Shown: positions 10,309 to 20,505 of the stretch, piece after piece | Numbering within the stretch: position 1 is the stretch's first letter | How the letters are laid out: each line of letters starts with the position of its first letter | Assembly: GCA_023853785.1 (NCBI GenBank) | Contig: JAJIRX010001004.1 | Coordinates: forward strand, 1-34,151 | Direction of reading: 5' to 3' | Length of the DNA stretch: 34,151 nt | Origin: Psilocybe azurescens | Taxonomy: Eukaryota > Basidiomycota > Agaricomycetes > Agaricales > Agrocybaceae | Position numbers and translations under genes: made by a program | The notes under the pieces: model-generated | Seen by the model: only the letters and a program-made list of their open reading frames with translations | Told to the model about the DNA's origin: nothing | Databases searched by the model: none

Positions 10309-13285
10309 TCATTTTTTATTCATAGAAGAAAAGCTTAATATATGCATCCAATAACTCTGCTCATCTTCTCCGGAGACTGCTAACCCGACAGCCATTGAAA
10401 GACTCTCAAACTCGTGACCCTCCTGCTTGCCCAGAGCCATGATGGTGCCCACCACATCTAGCACGAGAAGACGCACGCGTGAGGTTGAAGAAGTCGGCAG
10501 TTTGTTGTATGGCCCTGGCAGAGCACCGCGACTTGGATGGTCCATGTGGAAGTAAGGAACGAGCCTTGATTGAAGTGAAGTGATTGTCTGTATGGTGTCA
10601 GTAAAGCGGACTTGGGAACAGGGGTAGAAATCCACCTCTATTTGCGCTGCTTTTGACCGGCGCTGAAGGACACGGAGAACAGCACGTAGGACAATCTAGG
10701 GGGTGTAGTTGGTAAATCGGGGGTTTACATTTTGTTATGCAAGTTGATTGATACACTCACCTCGGTGCAAGGTAAGTTTGTATTCCCAAGTTCCCACAGA
10801 ACCTGCGGCAAGTGCACAAACCATGCGTCGAACTTTGCCTTCAGACCGGGGTTTCTGTCTGCACTCAAGGCGCCATGATAGTGCGGCTGAAGACCCAACT
10901 AGAAACGCGAATGCAACGACTTTTAGAACACCTGTCTATCACTTCTGCGGGGGGAAGCAGACGTACCAACATGAGACGGGCGACAAACTCTACCGTCAAC
11001 CGCTTGCACGCGGACTTGGAGGACACCTTCAGCGCATGGTCCAGCGTTGCGTGGATCACCTCGTTAGATTCGTCTGCGCTGGTGCCTGCGCTGCCGATCA
11101 ACGCCCATATTGTTGGCAATAGTGCGCGGTAGGCTGTGGGGTTGATGGGCACGCCAATCTGGGCCGAGGAAGCAGCCTCGCCTCGAAGTCGACGAGTGAT
11201 ATATTGCGTCACTCGCTCCGTCTGCAATGATGCTTTGGCTTTGTGGCTACTCGTATGTGAAGGGCCTTTTCGTGCCTTCCGCTTCTGATTAGACTGTGAT
11301 GATTCAATTTGAGAAGCGTTCACCGCCAAAGAGGTTAGCTCGCAAAAGATCAAATTAAATTCCTCGAATGGTTGCTCTAGCTATGTGCAGATAAAGATAC
11401 ATATCAAAATCAGATATGAAATTCTTCTGAAGTTGTCAAGAAACCGGTTCTTACCTTGTTGTCTCTGGTAGAGGCCGGGAAGTAGGGTGCCATATAGTTC
11501 ACAATACTTTCCAAATGGGCCACATGCTCTTGGTCGACCTACCGCGATGATTAGTTATAATTTCGAGTACATCACGACAGATTATGAACGCACGCTATCA
11601 GAGGACTGCAAAATGACATGATACAAGCTTTGCGCTATGCGAACGATGGTCACAATAAGCTGAACTTCTGTTTCTGAAGGAGTCGACCCGGGTGAGAAGA
11701 CCGCAGGTGCACAGTCAAGGTAGGTTTCGATGATCGTTGAATGTAAAGTATTGGCAAGATGCTACAAAAGATACCCGATTAGCACGCCGCCGATGTTGAG
11801 CCAACATGAAATATCACTCACGGCGACAAAGTCTGTGCTAGCCAACCTTGAGTTTTGCAAACTCTCCGTTTCTCCCGACACGCCGTTTGTAGACGTTAAA
11901 TCGTGCAGGGTCCATGGGTCACCCGATTGATATTCGAGCAATTTGAAAGACTGTGTGAAGATATCTGCAAATTCATCATCTGGAGAGACTTCGGTTTGCC
12001 AGTTACGGAAGACGCTTTTGCAGGAAGTTTGGGATGTAGATTTGAGAAGACTTTCGAATGAGTAGTATGCTTCTATTGAGGGAAATGCGTTTCGCATGAA
12101 GATCGCATCGAGTGCTGTGCTCGAATTGCTTGGGGCTTGGGGTGCTGATAGACTTTCCAAAGGAGACAATGCTGCCCGGAGGAACGTCGCAAGGGATCGA
12201 AGGACAACAAGCTTGGACTGAGAAAAAATTCGTTATAACTGGAAAATATACGGTGATCAAAATTGGGGCACATACAGCAGGTGTTAGTACTACGCTTGCA
12301 GTTGATGTCGCCTTTAACGGACCTGCTTGGTAACTCTATAACACATACAATAACAATGAGAGGATGAAGGACACACCGTCGTTTTCTCCATATTTGGTCC
12401 CCGCGTTGAGAATACCTAGGTATCCACCCAGGACTCGACTACCATGACTGTCATTCGTTGCACACCATCCAGAGACCACGGTTTCCGGAATGCATTCTAA
12501 CAGCACGTCGAGAAGCCGTACAGCATCGATTCTAATTTCTGGGAAGATGTGTGTTTGTGCGGATGTAGTAAAAGCAGGAGAGAAGAGGAATGGGGAACAA
12601 TATCTTCCTTTGGTTCAACAGTTAGTTTGAAAGAGATCTAGACCAAAGATATTGGAGACCTACCGAAGGAATTCGAGGCAATAGCCAGGCCAAGAATGAC
12701 AATAGTTGCTTTCGAACACTGGCATCCTACAGCCTCATTAGGTTGGCTGACACCGGGGATTATATGTGGTCACGTACTTCGTCGCCAATTAGTCGTACAA
12801 CTGCATTCACAAGTGGGGTCAGACAGTTTATTAGCTCCCAATTACTATCGAGCAGCTCTCTTAAACCGATAAGCGCATCTGAGATTGGGTGAGTAACACG
12901 AGAAATAGAAGGTGGTTAAGTTACGCACCCTTCCTGGTCCCAGCACTGTAGTGTTTGAGATGGGATATCAGGTCGCTGAAGGTCAATTGCCGCCTAGTGA
13001 TCGGCTGGGATGCGTCTTTCTCAGCCACAATACTTTGAGATGGTAACGCAATTGCTGTCTAGCCTTGTCAGAAACAGAAATAATATTTGTATGGTGAATG
13101 GACTCACATCTTGCTTTGAAAGACGTGTCTATCGCGTTCGTCGGTGTTGCTTTCCCTTTCCCAAGCTTCAGTCTCGCTTTCTGTTTGTAGGACAATGTCA
13201 ACTAAATCCTGTCTTGTAATTACTAGAAACACATACCGAGAAATCTGCCACTTTGTCTTTTTTTCTTCTTCGCGCTTTTAGGCAT
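10309..13285 (-). CDS. IPI1: Pre-rRNA-processing protein Ipi1 (TEX10 homologue), frame break near start
   Basis: Ipi1 is a HEAT-like subunit of the nuclear Rix1 complex (Rix1-Ipi1-Ipi3), needed for ITS2 processing and maturation of pre-60S particles. From 13285 the protein reads MPKSAKKKKDKVADFS, then KARLKLGKGKATPTNAIDTS, RRQLTFSDLISHLKHYSAGT, DALIGLRELLDSNWELINCL, GDEDASVRKQLLSFLAWLLP and FTTSAQTHIFPEIRIDAVRL, which is the family's N-terminal signature. Later exons carry KLVVLRSLATFLRAALSPLE, VDQEHVAHLESIVNYMAPYF and HYHGALSADRNPGLKAKFDA, ending SFSSMNKK at 10309. About a dozen introns of around 50-70 nt. Exon 1 has seven A where six keep the frame (T-run 13258-13264 on the plus strand). 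The splice before DASVRK (near 12734) also seems to have one base too many. The rest reads cleanly. Confidence 0.88.
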
Positions 13286-14026
13286 GACTTGGGCTTTCTT
13301 AATGCGATAGTGAGACGAACAGTTTGGAGACACAAATGGAGTGATGTCCATTTGAAATTTCAAGTGATCATGAAAAGGGTTATCCGGCCCGGAGAGGCCG
13401 CATTATCAGACCCCCAGTCGTGTTTTGGACTTGTTATGGACTTCGTCCATGGGCCCATTTAACTTGTATTTAATTGTCAAAGGCCCTAGAGAGACAGGAC
13501 TTCAACTGGCTGGATATGATGCGCTTCTTTTTTCATCACAGCTTGGTCACTTAAGTGACAACTTTGACGTCGACACATACCAGTGGTTCAACAGTACTCA
13601 CCGATTCGCAGAATTAGTAGGCCAGCTGTTATCGAGCCCGAGAACTGGAAGCGAGTTCTGTATTAGATTAAGGCAGGCTTTCAGTATGCTCTCAACATCA
13701 GACTGATGTACATATTCTCCAGGTCGACCGCAGAATCATAAATGCCTTTCTGGTAATCACAAGGCAGTTAAGACTATCACATTATATTTGAATGCTCGGC
13801 ACTCCTTGTTTCTTGACTCTTGTGCGCACTTCCACCGTCCAACGGTTGAATCAGATGGTTTTCTACCTCGGCACCTTATTGAGAATGCGCTCTATTCACG
13901 TGTGTCTTCATAAGTATTGAGATCCTTACCGATATTCTGCCGAAGAAACTTCCTATGCGAATATGGTTCGAGAAGAAAATATTTATAACACTGCACTTTC
14001 CAGTCGCTTGCTATTGTCCAACTAAT
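13286..14026. promoter_or_regulatory. Divergent intergenic region, IPI1 (-) and GH5 mannanase (+)
   Basis: 741 nt with no supported gene. It should contain both promoters. A CACGTG palindrome (E-box type) lies at 13897-13902, about 125 nt before the mannanase ATG, and a TATA-like TATTTATAA at about 13978-13987, roughly 40 nt before it. Open frames at 13253-13706 have no family likeness. Confidence 0.4.
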
Positions 14027-16359
14027 ATGCGTTCTATTTTGACTCTACTTTTGTGTGTTATTTTAACATTAACCAGGGCTTCGAGCCAGAAACCGGCTTT
14101 ACCAAAGGGATTTGCAACGCAGAAGAATGGACGATTTGAAGTGAATGGCAAGGCTTTCGTAAGTGTTTTGCCAAAGTCCCATGGGTCATCGCTGACTTTT
14201 TTCAGTCGTTCGTAGGGGCGAACTCCTATGTGACTCTTTTTCACAGACATGGTGACTAACTTGAGTTAACACTGAATACTGATTCCTATCCTTAGTGGCT
14301 TCCTCTGTTGACCAGTCAAGCGGATGTCCATGCGACATTCAAAGAAATGCAGGGAGCTGGCATCAAAGTTTTACGCACATGGGCCAGCTTTTTCACGACA
14401 TTCCAACTCCAAAAATGCTGATAAGCTTGCTATGCAGGGCTTCAATGCTTTAAATAGCTCAGAAGTACCAGGAGCTCTTAAATCTGGCCTCACATATTAC
14501 CAGGTGTGGGTTCTCTTTCTCCTCCTACAAACATTTGTTTAGGTGTGGAACTCTAGCGATTGGATTCTCAACAATGGTCCACAAGGCCTTCAGAGACTGG
14601 ACTATATTATCAACACAGCGGGTCAATATGGCATCAAGATTATCCTCGCATTCACGAACAATTGGTAACGAGCTTCGGCCTAACTGTTTCACATGGACTA
14701 AGCTATGTGCAAATTTTGTAGGGTGGGCTACGGTGTAAGTGTCTCGGCATTCATCTCCAGAGGGTGTTAAATAACATCCCAACCTAGGGATCCGAGCTAT
14801 ATGTAAACTGGATTGCTGGATCGGGAAAAACTCACGATGTTTTCTACTTTGATCCTAAGATCATCGCCTCATATCGTTCGTCATCTTGTCCTTCAAGACC
14901 AGATTCCCATTTGCTGACTTGGTATTACAGAGCGCTACGTGAAAACCATTGTGAACAGATACAAGAGCTCTCCTAATATATTCGCATGGGAATTAATGAA
15001 TGAAGCCAGATGTTTGGGCGACCTTCCCGGAGGCCCTAATTGCGCTCCTGGAACATCTCTACTAAGCCACTGGTACAAGCAACAGTCTGATTTCGTTCGC
15101 AGTCTGTGAGTACACTTCCAATTGGAGTACGATGTGAAATTTATACCTTCGTATAAGCGATCCATTTCACATGATCACTACCGGTGGAGAAGGTCATTTC
15201 TTTTCGAAAGACAAGAACGTTGGATATTGGTTCAACGGGACTTTCATTTCGGATTATAACTTCAATGGACAAGGTACGCTGTTGTGCAAGCCTGTTCGAA
15301 GACATCTGTGACAACCGAATTCCACAGCCGGGGAAGACTTCGATGCTGATCTACAACTTGACAACATAGATTTTGGTACATACGTTAGTGGACTTTATAT
15401 TCTCTCCCCCCCCGCATCTAAAGTCCTCATCTCGCAACAGCATCTGTATCCTCAATTCTGGTGAGAGACGCTCTCATGGGAAGCAGCTCGCTGTGCGTCA
15501 ACTAATGATACGTAAATACGAACAGGTACCCACAACTGGTAATCAATACTTTGAGCAATTCTTCTTGGACGTCTCTTACCTGCCCACAACAGGACACACC
15601 AAACTCGAATTTTACAATCAAAGACTGGGGCCTCCTCTGGATTCAAATGCACGCTGATTGTAATTAACGAATTTAAAAAAAAAATCAAAACATATCTCTT
15701 ACTAGATCATTTCCAGCGGCCAAAAAGGCGAACAAACCACTTATCTTGGAAGAATTTGGGGTTTCTGGAATTCGCAAGTATATCTATGGTCAAACAGCCC
15801 TACTTCTAAATTTCCTTCTATTGTCTTTAGAAACAAGACCGAAATCTACCCGGAATGGGTTAATCTGGCATTGAAGACACAACATGCGTAAGGAGTTCAT
15901 TGTGCGAATGGAATTTCATTGTTACTAATTTACTTTTAGAGGGTGAGTGTGCATTCAGGTCTGGCAAGACAGGACAAAAACTCATGAATCGTGAAGTATT
16001 CTGCCGTGGCAATTCGGCACTTTAGGATTGAAAGAGAACGGTGGTAATCGCCTCATCAAATATGCGGATGAGATTATCAATGGTGTAAGTGCTCTGTAGC
16101 ATTTCCATTACTTCTAACTCTGAAACATAATAATCACATCCAGGCCTCGCCCAACGACGGTAAAGCAATTCAGTCCTTCCGCTAGCACGTAAAGTCGACT
16201 TCAATGGTCGTCGAAACAGGTTTTGCGTACTACAAGAACCAAACGATTGTTTGGCACATATTCAAGTAAGTGTATATTGGTTTTACACAAGTATAAACTA
16301 GGAAACTGATGGAATATCGTAGAAACGCTGCCAAAGTTCAAGCTAGTCGGTCGAAGTGA
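14027..16359 (+). CDS. Secreted endo-beta-1,4-mannanase, glycoside hydrolase family 5
   Basis: GH5 mannanases cut mannan and galactomannan backbones outside the cell. MRSILTLLLCVILTLTRASS is a signal peptide. The catalytic domain follows at once: FEVNGKAFSFVGANSYWLPL, ATFKEMQGAGIKVLRTW, GFNALNSSEVPGALKSGLTY, GIKIILAFTNNWVGYGGSEL, then FAWELMNEARC with the general acid/base Glu (E of NEA), MITTGGEG, and LILEEFG, in which the second Glu is the likely nucleophile. It ends ILPWQFGTLGLKENGGNRLI and KNAAKVQASRSK. I see no CBM1 module. About 19 introns are needed, an unusual density, including a 13-nt exon (15526-15538) and a probable 3-nt exon (15940-15942). The intron at 14383-14437 lacks a GT donor (GCCAGC). 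No frame break was found elsewhere, so the gene looks functional; splice sites were set by eye. Confidence 0.92.
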
Positions 16360-16681
16360 CGAATCATTTTCAAGTGGATAACACTACAGAATCTTCTGTG
16401 TGTTACTTACTTTTCGCCATCGTTCACCGAGGAATCGTTAAATAAATATTTGAAGCCCGATTTTCTATGTCCAATAACGCTGCATAAACCGTTTGCTCCT
16501 TGCAAATTCTGGTGTTAGTTCTCGACGTCCAATATCCATTGGCTCCAAACCGGTGGCCTAACGGTTCACAATTATGATCAATAAGGAGCTAACGCTGAGA
16601 GTGAGACCAGTCAACCTTGAAGCATTAAATAACCGTCCCTGCTGTGATCTTCTATGATTTGCGCGCCAAGACTTTTGTTTC
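16360..16681. other. Convergent intergenic region, mannanase and small protein A
   Basis: 322 nt between the mannanase stop and the stop of the minus-strand small protein. Nothing recognisable; probably two 3' UTRs. Confidence 0.4.
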
Positions 16682-17090
16682 TCATCCAGTTTGGCAAACA
16701 ATAGTGATGCCTTGCGACGGCAATATAGGAAGCTCAGGGGACTGCGCGTACTTTTTCCTGACAAAAACATCTGTCGCTGTGATTCGGACGTCTTTCCAAA
16801 CTCTCACTCTGCAACAAAAACATTTGGAATTTAAGTTTGCTCACAGACGACGAATAGGTACCCTTCGGCACTCACGAAACATGTCCTTTCCGATTCTTTT
16901 GTTTCAATGTATATTGATATGTGGACCCTGCGTTCAGGACGAGCGAGATGCTCTCTTGGGGTTGGAGCAATATCGTCGCATTGTTCGAGAAGTTGTCCTC
17001 ATTCCCTCGAGTCAATTGCAGCGTGCAAGAATCTACTGTATCGTTCACGAAATCCAGCAAAATCTCGAAAGGGAGCGTGCAGGTCGGCAT
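16682..17090 (-). CDS. Small unknown protein A, paralogue of 20506-20927
   Basis: Exons 16876-17090 and 16682-16808 give 113 residues starting MPTCTLPFEILLDFVNDTVD. No signal peptide or TM segment is evident. The middle looks beta-rich: ILLQPQESISLVLNAGSTYQ, then YTLKQK, GHVSVRVWKD. It aligns with the protein at 20506-20927: LDFVNDTVD / LDLTNDMHD, PQESISLVLNAGSTYQY / PAESLTLILESGSSYQY, VSVRVWKD / VTARSWKD, and both genes carry a phase-2 intron at the same codon (V-S/T). That shared intron is strong support that the model is real. The C-terminal third is diverged. Function unknown; I recognise no named domain. The start ATG at 17090 is chosen by analogy with the MPALENYDIFLDL start of the paralogue. 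Confidence 0.72.
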
Positions 17091-17568
17091 AATAGTCAAT
17101 GTGTTAGTTTCACAAGTGCTGCAAAGGTCGTTGAATGTGTTATATGTAGCCCAGTAGAAAACGGCTACCCCAACTTCGATTACCCACCAAGCAGGACGCT
17201 TTGGAACTTCTAACTAACCCCACCTTATTGTTCTTTCAAATACGGCAAATGTGCTAATTGTTGCCATTGCCTCATGTGAAGCCCGGGAACCTCTCTGGCC
17301 GAGCAGTGAGTCTGGATTGTTTATCTACTATTAGCCATAGAACGGTTGGTTCCGTCCAACTTTACTTATCGTCGACTTGCTTTAGTAATGGTGTATTTAT
17401 AACTTGGACAATGGTAAAATCTTCAAACAGGATGCGACTTATTAGACGAGAGATATATTGCAGAAAACAGACAAGCCCAAGAAATTACGATCCAACTGTC
17501 TGAAGAATAAAGTCCATGACACTCAAAGAAAGGTCATCCAGGAAAAGATGGCCGTCGAGATGGTGCAA
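17091..17568. other. Intergenic region between protein A and the ML gene (both -)
   Basis: 478 nt upstream of small protein A and downstream of the ML gene, so it should contain protein A's promoter. No other gene supported: plus-strand frames here lack family likeness, and the one at 17458-17685 is mostly antisense to the last ML exon. Confidence 0.4.
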
Positions 17569-18316
17569 TTACCAGAAACGCGGGAAACCCTTCATGAAAT
17601 CTACTGTCAGTTTGACGCAAAGCATATCTTCATCGTCCGCTGTGTAACCCAAGACATCGACCTTGAATTTGGCTGTTTTAGGTAAAAGATGTCCGTGAGG
17701 GGCGCGTTGTCGTGAAATAGACCGAACTAACCTTTTGGTATTTCCTTAGGAAGAGCGACTGTTTGCACAACAGTGTAAGGTCCGGTTTCAACAGGACATT
17801 GAATTGTTGCATTGGCATTGCGACTGGAAAGCAAGCTCAGTGAAAAGACCATAAAAGCAATAAATGACGTACGCCTCCTCGCAAACGTCAAACCGCTTCT
17901 TGAGAATCCTGACCAGACCAAGTTTTACTGTAACATCTGTATACGCGCCCTCCTATGAAAGTGTGTGTGTGTGAGTTATAACGCGGGACTCGCGCTTATC
18001 ATATACAACAGACCACTATTTCTTCCTCGACACTAGCATTGACAGTAACAGTCAAGTCTTTGCCAGGTTGAGGAGGGTCTGGAGAGACCTGAATAGAAAT
18101 AATTTGAACTGGATCGGTGTCCAGCCCTAGTTGGGGATGAGAAAACAGGAAAGACCATGTAGTGCTTGAAGACACACCGCAATTCTCCCAGCCCCAGCTA
18201 TCAGTTGTATGAACTGGACCATTCGCAACTTGCATTGGCTGTTGCTCCTCTGCGATAAGAGCCAAGGAGGAAGAAGCAATGCTTAAGCATGCTACGAGAA
18301 GGGAAAACGGGCGCAT
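17569..18316 (-). CDS. Secreted ML-domain lipid transfer protein (PG/PI transfer, NPC2-like)
   Basis: Exons 18014-18316, 17873-17952, 17732-17823 and 17569-17672 give 192 residues. MRPFSLLVACLSIASSSLAL is a signal peptide. The ML (MD-2-related lipid recognition) fold follows: WGWENCGVS (first disulfide Cys), DPVQIISIQVSPDPPQPGKD, LTVTVNASVEEEIVEGAYTD, VTVKLGLVRILKKRFDVCEE, NATIQCPVETGPYTVVQTVA, and the last strand KFKVDVLGYTADDEDMLCVK. The Cys spacing and SPDPPxPG motif are typical of the fungal phosphatidylglycerol/phosphatidylinositol transfer proteins, which carry sterols or phospholipids in the vacuole lumen or outside the cell. All exon phases match and no break is seen. Intron 1 contains a short GT repeat (about 17961-17974). 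It shares a 199-nt divergent promoter with the four-TM protein. Confidence 0.92.
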
Positions 18317-18515
18317 TGGGGGTGAATTGGGGACGATGGAGGTTTAATTCAAGTTCAGTTTCCCCAATCAAACCGATGTACCTACTCCAATAGCTCAACA
18401 CGTGCAGACGGTCTGACGTAATTAACACCGCCCCCTTTCATTCTACGGCGACGGCGACGGTCATAATCCGCAACTTGAACACCTTTCTTTTGCTTTTCTA
18501 TCTTCATCACCCACC
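18317..18515. promoter_or_regulatory. Bidirectional promoter, ML gene (-) and four-TM gene (+)
   Basis: Only 199 nt separates the two divergent ATGs, so the genes probably share control elements. A CACGTG palindrome sits at 18399-18404, near the middle. The same hexamer occurs before the mannanase at 13897. Regulatory role inferred. Confidence 0.45.
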
Positions 18516-19715
18516 ATGAAGTCCTCCAAATCCCGAGAATACTGTTGTTGTGCCATTCCCATGGTCAACGCAGGAATATATGCTACTCTGATAGAGCAGA
18601 CAGTGCTCGGCATCGTGGTAGGGACAGTTTCTATTTCAACGCCGTCCAGTGAGTCGTAGCTGTTGTTATCATTCCTTCTGAGATTTTGTTCTGACTGGCA
18701 TGGTTTCCAGTTGTTGGCGCCTCTACTCCTTCGTTCGCGGCGTGGATTCTTGCTATCGTCTGCTATATTGCTGCTGGTGTGCAATTACTTGGCTTTTTGG
18801 GAGTTTCCAGGGCATGTATTTTTATTATCTCCATAGTCACTAATTAACAAGAACACAGGAAAAACCTACGGTTTATAGAAGATATGTTACCTTGCATGGA
18901 CTTGCTATTACTGCTGCTTTCTCCGTTGCTGCCGCTTGGGTAATCATGTCGGCAACAAGGCATAGCACTGCGAAAGCCAAATGTATCACAGATTTCTTCC
19001 CTATCACAAATGGTCAAGTGGACGTTTCGAGCGAAGGGGACACCCTTTGCAACATCTTCCCCTGGGTCGATGTTGGTATTATGGGCGGCCTATTGGTTTT
19101 CCTCGCTGCAGTTCATGTGGGGTTTTAGTCAACTCTCTCTCTAAAGCTCATCTTTGTCGCAGATTTACTTCTTTGTCGTCCTGTCTTCCTATGGGACCTC
19201 CCAACGTCGCGACCATGATCGATATGACCAAGTTTACGATCCCACGCAGCCTCTTACCTCTGCTGAAAACATCCCACTCGGCGAACAAAATGATCCCTGG
19301 GACACTCGGGGCTCAGCAGAATACAACTATGGACGGCAGGACAAGAATTATACACATATTCGAAATCAAAGCTCTGTCAGCGCCTCTGATGTCTTGCGTG
19401 AAGAGTATCGGGAGCCCAAAGATGGATTCTCTGAAGTCAACTATGGATATAGCGCATATCCCCAGAAGCAGGAACCGGCCTATCCATCGAATGCATACAC
19501 TCAAGAAAATATCCCAACACCGACCAATAACTACTATGATGCCCCCAATGACCATTATGTCGAAAGGCCGATGCAAGCTCAACCTCATCCCGGTAAGTTG
19601 TAAAAGACAGGGCCGCTGGTTTGTCAACTACCTTGTCATAGTTCTCTGGATACTAACTTGCTTGACAGCGGAAGGCTCTTTCAAGCGGAAAACCCCACGA
19701 CTGCCCAACTTGTGA
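18516..19715 (+). CDS. Four-TM membrane protein with long hydrophilic tail, function unknown
   Basis: Exons 18516-18648, 18711-18811, 18859-19116, 19163-19592 and 19669-19715 give 322 residues with matching phases. The N-terminus has a CCC cluster (REYCCCAIPM, about residues 8-17), a possible palmitoylation site. Four hydrophobic segments follow: VNAGIYATLIEQTVLGIVVG (18-37), FAAWILAIVCYIAAGVQLLG (about 51-70), LAITAAFSVAAAWVIMSATR and VGIMGGLLVFLAAVHIYFFV. Between TM3 and TM4 lies a loop with two Cys (KCITDFF, TLCNIFP) that could form a disulfide. The last about 150 residues are hydrophilic, rich in Tyr, Asn, Gln and Pro, probably disordered and cytosolic, ending basic (KRKTPRLPNL). This looks like a conserved hypothetical family of Agaricomycetes; I cannot name a domain. 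Intron 2 (18812-18858) starts GCATGT, a GC-AG intron. Confidence 0.82.
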
Positions 19716-20505
19716 TGACCATATAGTAACAAATTGTTCACGGACGTATTTATAGGATTTATAGGATAGGATAGGAAGACCTCGGACATTTGATGTAGAA
19801 TAGTCAGTTTTGAATAATGTCACTAATGATAATCAATGTAATAGCAAGAGCTAGGCCATGTGATGGTATAAAAAGCTGATGGGGGATCGGACCGGGTAAT
19901 GACAGAACTATGTACAATGAGGCAAAATGAGTAGCCGCAACTCGTTCCCTGGCTTGGCCATATATTCCCCAGATTCTAGTCTTTGCTATCCTGGAGAAAA
20001 TACACGCAGCCTCGTTGTTTTTGCATGTCTGTTCTTCTGAATGGACCTGTTCCCTTAGATCTTTGCCGTGATCCACCCCTTTGGATGCCCCTGTGACAGA
20101 GATCATATTCTCACTCAGGTTAAGACAATAAAGTATTGAACGTGGTGGCACTTCACAGTTGTATCTTCTCCAGTTCGCTATCTGACCACTCCTCGGCTTT
20201 CATTTTTATCACTGGTTTATTGTCAACTCGTAACCGACAGTCGTCTCCTGGATTTTGTTCTATTGTGCCCTCGGATATTTTTGCAATTGCAGATAACTCG
20301 AGTACCCCATCAGAATTTATCGGTATTCGTTGGAGGATTTCCGTGCATTGCTTAAATACTCAACATAGGGCGTGGAGAAACTGGTCCTTCCCTTTTTTTC
20401 TGCAGCTGAATTGTATTTTTATCATCTTCCTTTAATTTCTTCACAGCAGCGTCCGTGACGCTAGCATTCGTTTATTGCTTGTCCAAATCTCAGCTCTTGA
20501 ACACC
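19716..20505. other. Intergenic region upstream of small protein B
   Basis: 790 nt between two plus-strand genes. A short iterated TATAGGAT pattern lies at about 19751-19776. Open frames on either strand (19804-20151 minus, 20136-20435 plus) have no family likeness or convincing structure. The region just upstream of 20506 should hold protein B's promoter. Confidence 0.4.

Noticed and set aside
13253..13706. Two plus-strand open frames upstream of the mannanase
   Set aside because: Overlap the Ipi1 start and promoter region; no recognisable protein features.
17458..17685. 75-codon plus-strand open frame
   Set aside because: Mostly antisense to the last exon of the ML gene, which has a clear homologous protein.
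17961..17974. Short GT repeat
   Set aside because: Simple microsatellite within an ML-gene intron; no further meaning seen.
18981..19715. 244-codon plus-strand open frame
   Set aside because: Runs in the wrong frame for most of its length; the spliced four-TM model explains the locus and only the final exon shares this frame.
19804..20151. 115-codon minus-strand open frame between the four-TM gene and protein B
   Set aside because: No domain, no homologous pattern and odd composition; chance frame in a spacer.
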